This document shows positions 59,587 to 64,000 of a DNA stretch of 64,000 bases, one piece after another (within the stretch, counting starts at the first letter, position 1; every line of letters begins with the position of its first letter). Location of the stretch: assembly GCA_028709805.1 (NCBI GenBank), contig JAQUTL010000008.1, positions 29,359-93,358 on the forward strand, in the 5' to 3' direction. The position numbers were made by a program, and so were the translations under genes. The notes beneath the pieces are model-generated. The model worked only from the letters and a program-made list of their open reading frames with translations, did not search any database and was not told where the DNA came from. Origin of the DNA: Victivallaceae bacterium (lineage in GTDB: Bacteria; Verrucomicrobiota; Lentisphaeria; Victivallales; Victivallaceae).

Positions 59587-60068
59587 TTTTCACACCATGG
59601 GATTTGGCGGATTTGCAGGTCTTCCGGGAACTTGGCAATGTCTTTTTCCAGCCGTCCGTCGATGTCGAGCTGCTTTACGAAAACTTTGACTCCAGCGGTT
59701 CGGCACTGACGTACAATGGATCGAACCCATTCAATTTTGCAAGGTCTGCGGATCGAACCACTTTCCGCGCCGATGACTCCCCCGGGAGAACAAAGAATCC
59801 GGCAAGGAATGTTGCGAACACTTGAAAGCCGTCTGCCTTCTTCATCAGACAGTTCTAACAAGTCGCACAGGCATTGAAGCAACACGCCTATTCTTGCCGT
59901 CGCATTGCAGCTGTTAAAAACAACTCTTCCGTCAGAAAGCCGAATTTCCAGTGTAACTATATTGCCGAAATGTCCGATCAGATTCAGGTCGATCTCCGCT
60001 ATAAGCGCATTGTTAACCTCGTAGTTGCGCTTTTTAGCTTCCGACAGTGTGATATATGGGTAATCCAT
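59583..60068 (-). CDS. Phage protein with DUF5131-type C-terminus
   Basis: The 161 residues end in ESGSIRRPCKIEWVRSIVRQCRTAGVKVFVKQL, which is the C-terminal signature of DUF5131 (phage Gp37/Gp68) proteins, radical-SAM-like in their complete form. The Cys-rich N-terminal half of that family is missing; instead there is an unrelated beta-rich region (IVTLEIRLSDGRVVFN). It looks like a domain shuffle product. Confidence 0.6.
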   Translation of the reverse strand: MDYPYITLSEAKKRNYEVNNALIAEIDLNLIGHFGNIVTLEIRLSDGRVVFNSCNATARIGVLLQCLCDLLELSDEEGRRLSSVRNIPCRILCSPGGVIGAESGSIRRPCKIEWVRSIVRQCRTAGVKVFVKQLDIDGRLEKDIAKFPEDLQIRQIPWCEK

Positions 60069-60070
60069 TA

Positions 60071-60256
60071 TTACTCCTCCGACTCGTGTTCAACATCCTC
60101 CGGAGACAGAGACAGGTCCGACTCCGGAGCGAAGAATGCATCCGAACCTCGTCTCAACATGTACGATGAAACGCCATCCTCCTGCTTGAAAATCTTTTCA
60201 ATCCGGCAAAATCCAATATATTTTACCATAACACAATCACCGACATTAAAACTCAT
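60071..60256 (-). CDS. Small SH3-like protein
   Basis: The 61 residues (MSFNVGDCVMVKYIGFCRIEKIF) have the strand pattern of small KOW/SH3-like barrels and an acidic tail (SPEDVEHESEE). The ATG at 60254-60256 is taken; the frame extends four codons upstream. Confidence 0.55.
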   Translation of the reverse strand: MSFNVGDCVMVKYIGFCRIEKIFKQEDGVSSYMLRRGSDAFFAPESDLSLSPEDVEHESEE

Positions 60257-60270
60257 ATAACACCACACTT

Positions 60271-60573
60271 TCAGTAAAGTTGAATCACAATGAAATCCTT
60301 GTCACGGTCTCCCATGTCCAACAAGCTCTGCACAAACACCTCCAGTTCGTCGGCTTCCGAATCGTCCAACAGCTTTCCTGAATCCATAAGATGCTGAAGC
60401 TCCGGACGGCTCAGCTCGAAATCCGTCTCGTGTTCATCCACCCATGAAATCACATCTTCCGCGTATTCTGATTGAATCTTCCGAATCATCCGAACCGCGT
60501 CGTCAGCGGAATACCCGCCGAGTTCATCAAACTCAACATCATATTTGATTGCGACATTCACCCTGATACTCAT
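60271..60573 (-). CDS. Acidic phage protein, unknown (100 residues)
   Basis: Very acidic (MSIRVNVAIKYDVEFDELGG; DSEADELEVFVQSLLDMGDRDKDF). It lies downstream of the AAA+ partner gene. DNA mimicry or ATPase control are guesses only. Confidence 0.58.
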   Translation of the reverse strand: MSIRVNVAIKYDVEFDELGGYSADDAVRMIRKIQSEYAEDVISWVDEHETDFELSRPELQHLMDSGKLLDDSEADELEVFVQSLLDMGDRDKDFIVIQLY

Positions 60574-60598
60574 GCCCCGCTCTCCTTTTATTTGTTAA

Positions 60599-61435
60599 TT
60601 AACCTAGAATTACCTGAGCGGCATTTTTTTTGAAATTCTCCACCATTTTTACAACATGCTCTTTCGCATTATCTAGGCTCCCATAATTCCCTCTGGAAAA
60701 CGCATTATGGTTTGAACTTGTGAAATAGAAGCCACTAAGACCTGATTCATAAATCTCCGCAAGGTCGTATTCACATGGGCATCCGTACCCACCGCAATAT
60801 CTTTCGTTTCTGGAATGCTCCAGCATCGCAAACCACAGCCTCCGCAAACAAAGCGAGTTCGCAACTATGAACGCCGCCGTATCCAAATCCAGCGGGTCAA
60901 TTCCGACATGTATCTTGCAGTACACCGTCACCCCGCAATACTCAACGGCGTGAACCATGTGGAGGTCAACGATGAACCCGCCCCGGCTAAGTTCATCGCA
61001 CAGTGCGACAATCGCACAACCCCGGTTGCGAATGAGGTCATTCCCAATTCCACAGCGCATTGCGAAACTCGCATAAACCGGAACAACCGGTTTGCGCTCC
61101 CCGTATTCGTCACGCCTAAACACCTCTGGCTCTCCGGAGAGGTAATCTGAAACATCAAAATATTCTCCGGTTACATCCCTGATTTCGCCAACTTTCTCTT
61201 CCTCGATCATGGCACTGATGATATTGACTCCATCAAAGATGTTCTTTACCAGCTCCGGATTTCCTGTTGTAGCCTGTCTGACAGCATCATCCCATGTGCC
61301 GCCGGAAAATTCGACCCGGCTCTCATCATCACTCTTGCTGTAATTTTCAACCGGAACCGCGTCGCAGTATTCGACAAAGTCCATGATGCCGGAAAATTCC
61401 AGCACCTTGCCGCCTTTTAATTTTCTCTCTATCAT
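60599..61435 (-). CDS. Partner protein of the AAA+ ATPase, unknown
   Basis: The 278 residues start with MIERKLKGGKVLEFSG, then FSGGTWDDAVRQATTG, and a central alternating strand-helix part (VPVYASFAMRCGIGND; CAIVALCDELSRGGFIVDLHMVHAVEY) that could be a diverged von Willebrand A fold. MoxR-type ATPases usually work with such proteins. It starts 10 bases after the ATPase stop. No MIDAS DxSxS motif is seen. Confidence 0.68.
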   Translation of the reverse strand: MIERKLKGGKVLEFSGIMDFVEYCDAVPVENYSKSDDESRVEFSGGTWDDAVRQATTGNPELVKNIFDGVNIISAMIEEEKVGEIRDVTGEYFDVSDYLSGEPEVFRRDEYGERKPVVPVYASFAMRCGIGNDLIRNRGCAIVALCDELSRGGFIVDLHMVHAVEYCGVTVYCKIHVGIDPLDLDTAAFIVANSLCLRRLWFAMLEHSRNERYCGGYGCPCEYDLAEIYESGLSGFYFTSSNHNAFSRGNYGSLDNAKEHVVKMVENFKKNAAQVILG

Positions 61436-61444
61436 GACAACCTC

Positions 61445-62641
61445 CTATGCCGCGGTTATCTTTGACCGTATTTCGGCTGAGACGCCCTTCCAAACGACAA
61501 GCTCCTCAACCTGTTTCTCTTTCATTCCAGCCGCCAAAAGTTTTGCACCGAAGATGCTGGCGCGAGGGCTGATGACAACTCGCATCTTGAGTTCAAACGC
61601 CCGCTTCCGGTAGGCCTGAACTTTTTCCACCCAAGCATCGTTTCCGGCAATAGCACGCTCGAGATTCTCGTCATAGTCAAAATCCACCACGGCGAACCGG
61701 TCGAGCGTGGCCGCGTCAAGCTGATTGCGCCCAACATACTGCCGGTCGGCACCGCGTCCGTAGGTGTTACAGGCGCAGATACAACGGAAGTTATCATTTC
61801 GCCGCCTTACTCCGTCCGGGAACGAACAGTAACCATTCGCCAGCAGACTGTTGATGATGGTGAGAACTCCCGCATTCGCCGCGTCCACCTCGTCCAGCAG
61901 AAGCAAGCCGCCATTCTCAAACGCATCCCGCAGCGGCGTGGTGTGGTAGTTGCCCGCGGCGTCGATAAAACCCAGCAGATCGCTCTTGGTGGTCTGCGGC
62001 CCAACCGACATCGGATAGAATTTCAAATTCAAAATCTCAGCCACCTTCTCGCAGCAGGTTGTCTTGCCGCCACCAGCTGGGCCAACCAACATCTGATGAA
62101 CCCCAAGATTGCAGACTTCCGCAATTTGCTTCGTAAGATTGTGGCACACACCGATAACCTTGTTCGGTAATTCGTTCGGCTGTTTCACCTCGATAACACG
62201 AACCGCATCACGGCGGAACTTCTCGCGGAACAACTCAAGCCGCTTGTCAACGATGGACGAAACGGTCTCCTCGTCAACACCTTTGGGAGTTATGCCCTTG
62301 GTGATTATCTTGCGGATAATTTCAAGTTCGTCACCCTTGACGTCACATTTTCCGCCATCTTCGCCGCCATCTTCGCCTTCATTGGGGCCATCATCAATAA
62401 CTAAAGCCTCAATGACGTCGCCGCTATCGTCGCCGCTTGACGCAGGAGAGCCTGAATCCGGGACCCCCGACTTCAAAAAATCGTCTGCCTCGCAAGCCAT
62501 AACACCCCTTCCGCGCAGAAGCGCGATCAGATCCTCCTTGGTTCCGGCGTGCGCAACACCGCCGACACCGCACGCCTCTTTCGGTGCGAAGTGGCGAGCC
62601 GCAGCCCGCAAATCCTTAACGAACATTTCTTCAAATTCCAT
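61445..62641 (-). CDS. MoxR/CobS-like AAA+ ATPase
   Basis: The 398 residues have Walker A GPAGGGKTT (187-195), Walker B LLLLDEVD (246-253), a sensor CACNTYGRG and an Arg-finger region LDRFAVVDFDYDE, in the order of MoxR/CobS dynein-type AAA+ ATPases. The N-terminal 110 residues hold a SAP-like helical segment and an acidic Gly/Asp linker. It should remodel a partner, probably the next gene's product. It is driven by promoter 62717-62744. Confidence 0.85.
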   Translation of the reverse strand: MEFEEMFVKDLRAAARHFAPKEACGVGGVAHAGTKEDLIALLRGRGVMACEADDFLKSGVPDSGSPASSGDDSGDVIEALVIDDGPNEGEDGGEDGGKCDVKGDELEIIRKIITKGITPKGVDEETVSSIVDKRLELFREKFRRDAVRVIEVKQPNELPNKVIGVCHNLTKQIAEVCNLGVHQMLVGPAGGGKTTCCEKVAEILNLKFYPMSVGPQTTKSDLLGFIDAAGNYHTTPLRDAFENGGLLLLDEVDAANAGVLTIINSLLANGYCSFPDGVRRRNDNFRCICACNTYGRGADRQYVGRNQLDAATLDRFAVVDFDYDENLERAIAGNDAWVEKVQAYRKRAFELKMRVVISPRASIFGAKLLAAGMKEKQVEELVVWKGVSAEIRSKITAA

Positions 62642-62716
62642 TCTGACCTCCGTTTGTTGTTTCAGGCCGCCTTGTCCGCAACCTCAATTTTAATGTCTTT
62701 TTTTGGTCTTTATTAT

Positions 62717-62744
62717 AATATATTATTATTTTAACATATTGCAA
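62717..62744 (-). promoter_or_regulatory. Phage promoter for the AAA+ unit
   Basis: On the minus strand TTGCAA (62744-62739) and TATATT (62722-62717) are 16 bases apart, followed by ATAATAAAGACCAAA. TTTTAAC...GTTAAAA surrounds the -35. Confidence 0.65.
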
Positions 62745-62808
62745 GTTAAAAGAGTAAAATAATTGAAAAAAAGATTGCCTCCGCTTTTTATATCATAATG
62801 ATTTCAAA

Positions 62809-63174
62809 TTAGTTGAAAAGTTTGTCCGGAGAGGTTCCAAGCGCCTTTGCAAACCTGACGGCTGCATTCCGCGTCATCTTTCGCTTTCCGTTTTCGTACT
62901 CACAAACAACAGACTGCCGGAACCCTGTCAAATCGGCGACCTGCTTTTGAGTGAGACCAATTTTCAGTCTGGCACCGGCAAGCACCCTGAATTTGTTTTC
63001 TTTTGCCCATTCAGTTTTATTCGCATCGACAAGTTCATCGTCCCCGGAAACGCATCCGCCGTCCTCGGAAACGATTTCAACCATAAACTTGGTCTTGAGA
63101 AACTCAATAACGGCGTCCGCCCCAACGCCGCTGAGCATCACTTCAGTACGGGGCGTTTTCACGACTGCCAACAT
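62809..63174 (-). CDS. XRE-family antitoxin (HigA-like)
   Basis: The 121 residues have a C-terminal Cro/CI-type helix-turn-helix (RLKIGLTQKQVADLTGFRQSVVCEYENGKRKMTRNAAVRFAKALG) and an N-terminal part of about 60 residues. The start ATG at 63172-63174 has a strong GGAGG 6 bases upstream, so the 32-base overlap with the toxin gene is real. Toxin-first order fits HigBA. Confidence 0.8.
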   Translation of the reverse strand: MLAVVKTPRTEVMLSGVGADAVIEFLKTKFMVEIVSEDGGCVSGDDELVDANKTEWAKENKFRVLAGARLKIGLTQKQVADLTGFRQSVVCEYENGKRKMTRNAAVRFAKALGTSPDKLFN

Positions 63175-63409
63175 AATACACCTCCAAAATCATTTCTTCA
63201 TTATCCAAAACAGTCCAACACGCAACATAGTGATAATTCAAATGGCAGTGATAACGGTTTGCTCCAAGCTTTGAATAGTTTTTCCAAGACTTCTGCTCCG
63301 GGCCGTCACTGGTCAAATCAGCCTTCAACATAACATAAAGACTTTGAACATCATCAGGGAGGGACGAAATAGACCGTTCCATACGGCGCTTGATTTTCAC
63401 TGTCCACAT
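63143..63409 (-). CDS. RelE/HigB-type toxin
   Basis: The 88 residues match RelE-superfamily toxins: MWTVKIKRRMERSISSLPDDVQ at the start, WKNYSKLGANRYHCHLNYHYVACWTV in the core, and the typical end EVYYVGSRENAPY. It would cleave mRNA. The ATG at 63407-63409 has AGGA upstream; the longer frame starts inside the promoter region. Confidence 0.82.
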   Translation of the reverse strand: MWTVKIKRRMERSISSLPDDVQSLYVMLKADLTSDGPEQKSWKNYSKLGANRYHCHLNYHYVACWTVLDNEEMILEVYYVGSRENAPY

Positions 63410-63435
63410 GTTGTGTTCCTTTTTGTCTTTAATAT

Positions 63436-63463
63436 AATATATCACAAATATCACTTTTTGCAA
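63436..63463 (-). promoter_or_regulatory. Phage promoter of the toxin-antitoxin pair
   Basis: On the minus strand TTGCAA (63463-63458) and TATATT (63441-63436) are 16 bases apart, followed by ATATTAAAGACAAA. Four GTGAT copies, in both directions when TTCAC is counted, flank it and may be antitoxin operators. Confidence 0.65.
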
Positions 63464-63530
63464 GTGAATATCACAAAATAATCACAAAAAAGGCGGAGCC
63501 AAAGCCCCGCCATAAAAATCCAAGTTACTG

Positions 63531-63734
63531 CTAGACCGCCAGTTCGAGCGGCGCCTTATCGCTCAAATACTCGCCGGATGCGAGCTGCTCCCTGACATCG
63601 ACTTCAGTGTAACCGAACATCGACAATAACACCTCGGCAACTTCCCGTATTTTAAGGTCGTCCTTTGAAACCATGAGTTCGACAGCCTCAACAAGCTCCG
63701 CATCAGAAAAATCAGCATAAGCGTATTTTTGCAT
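63531..63734 (-). CDS. Small acidic protein, unknown
   Basis: The 67 residues (MQKYAYADFSDAELVEAVELMV) are helical and acidic. The ATG at 63732-63734 is taken; an in-frame extension of 15 codons reaches into the next gene. Function is unknown. Confidence 0.55.
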   Translation of the reverse strand: MQKYAYADFSDAELVEAVELMVSKDDLKIREVAEVLLSMFGYTEVDVREQLASGEYLSDKAPLELAV

Positions 63735-63735
63735 T

Positions 63736-64000
63736 TTAAGCACCAACCTTTTTAAGATTATTGTTGTTATACTCGTCAATCACAAATTTCCGACCGGCCT
63801 CAGTCCATTTCAAATGCTCCCGCGTTAAAGTGTCGCCGTTACTGTTGATGTACGGAACCACATGGAAGTCGCAATATCCTGAGTCCGTGAAAGAAATGAA
63901 TAAAAAAGGGGCGTAAAAATAGAAAAACCTGTTGATAAACAGTATATTATGATTACTTAATTCAACCATATAAAGTTTAACCCAACAGGTGAATAGTGAT
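63736..64000 (-). CDS. Partial or uncertain gene at the window edge
   Basis: The frame is open from 63736 to the right edge. The best-looking part (GYCDFHVVPYINSNGDTLTR, EHLKWTEAGRKFVIDEY) resembles the C-terminal end of phage antirepressor-like proteins. An ATG at 63967-63969 exists but the first 25 residues after it are low-complexity aromatic. The true start may lie beyond the window. Confidence 0.4.
   Translation of the reverse strand, partial: SLFTCWVKLYMVELSNHNILFINRFFYFYAPFLFISFTDSGYCDFHVVPYINSNGDTLTREHLKWTEAGRKFVIDEYNNNNLKKVGA

Larger units (their letters stand above)
26227..64000. mobile_element. Prophage (siphovirus-like), left part; continues past window
   Basis: About 38 kb of genes all on the minus strand form a full head, packaging and tail programme plus a replication, modification and regulatory block. 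It begins at a tRNA-Arg gene with lower GC than the host side. Gene order (TerS, TerL, portal, scaffold, capsid, connectors, tail tube, frameshifted chaperones, tape measure, tip, fibre, lysis) is that of long non-contractile-tailed phages. No integrase, main repressor or helicase/polymerase is visible, and no second copy of the tRNA 3' end was seen, so the right attachment site must lie beyond 64,000. Confidence 0.92.

Noticed and set aside
26227..64000. CRISPR array or CRISPR spacers in the phage
   Set aside because: No regularly spaced direct repeats of suitable length were seen on either strand.

Overview
The window joins about 26 kb of GC-rich bacterial chromosome to about 38 kb of an integrated tailed phage. 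The host is probably Gram-negative, because it has a heptose-bisphosphate phosphatase, PilT and lipoprotein-type signals. Gene style and neighbourhood suggest the PVC superphylum (Lentisphaerota/Victivallis-like), but that is an impression from the proteins and not a tested assignment. Base composition falls visibly at about 26.2 kb, just after a tRNA-Arg gene.

Host part. Positions 1-5167 (+) carry the end of hisS, adk, map, infA, ackA and pta, tightly packed. hisS runs into adk in one frame with no stop codon. A terminator and a promoter precede fabH and a small membrane-protein gene (5.2-6.7 kb). A long minus-strand gene string, read from 20.6 kb down to 6.7 kb, holds aroB, dprA, a CobS-like membrane protein, ribBA, ribH, nusB, ftsY, ribD, ribE, an unknown gene, pdxJ, pilT, ilvD, a polyprenyl synthase and gmhB. 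It mixes the full riboflavin pathway with protein targeting, isoprenoid and cofactor genes, and many stop/start codons overlap. Divergent from it are glyQS, ffh, a membrane/TPR-like gene and a YmdB-type phosphodiesterase. A polysaccharide deacetylase and tRNA-Arg(CCG) close the host part.

Phage part (26.2-64 kb, all genes on the minus strand, so transcription runs from the right edge toward the tRNA). From right to left: a RelE/XRE toxin-antitoxin pair, a MoxR-like AAA+ ATPase with a partner gene, many small zinc-finger and unknown genes, SSB, a RusA-like protein, a ParB-like protein, a DNA-modification-type glycosyltransferase, a RarA-C-like protein, WbqC-like and PIG-L deacetylase genes, terminase, portal, scaffold and major capsid protein, connector and neck genes, a MuF-like protein, a tRNA-Gly and a tRNA-like gene, tail terminator and tube, a tail chaperone pair with a -1 frameshift signal, an inserted cargo segment (38.2-40.4 kb), the tape measure, and tip/fibre genes including a glycosidase-like beta-propeller and an Ig-like fibre. 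Putative lysis genes and a terminator lie beside the tRNA. This is a siphovirus plan. No integrase, main repressor or DNA polymerase lies in the window, so the element should continue past 64,000.

Most notable: the hisS-adk continuous frame; a glycosyltransferase/PIG-L/WbqC/ParB set that may modify phage DNA or a glycan; a textbook -1 frameshift cassette; six phage promoters all built as TTGnnn-16-TATATT, each with its own operator-like repeat; and a defence-type cargo segment inside the tail module.
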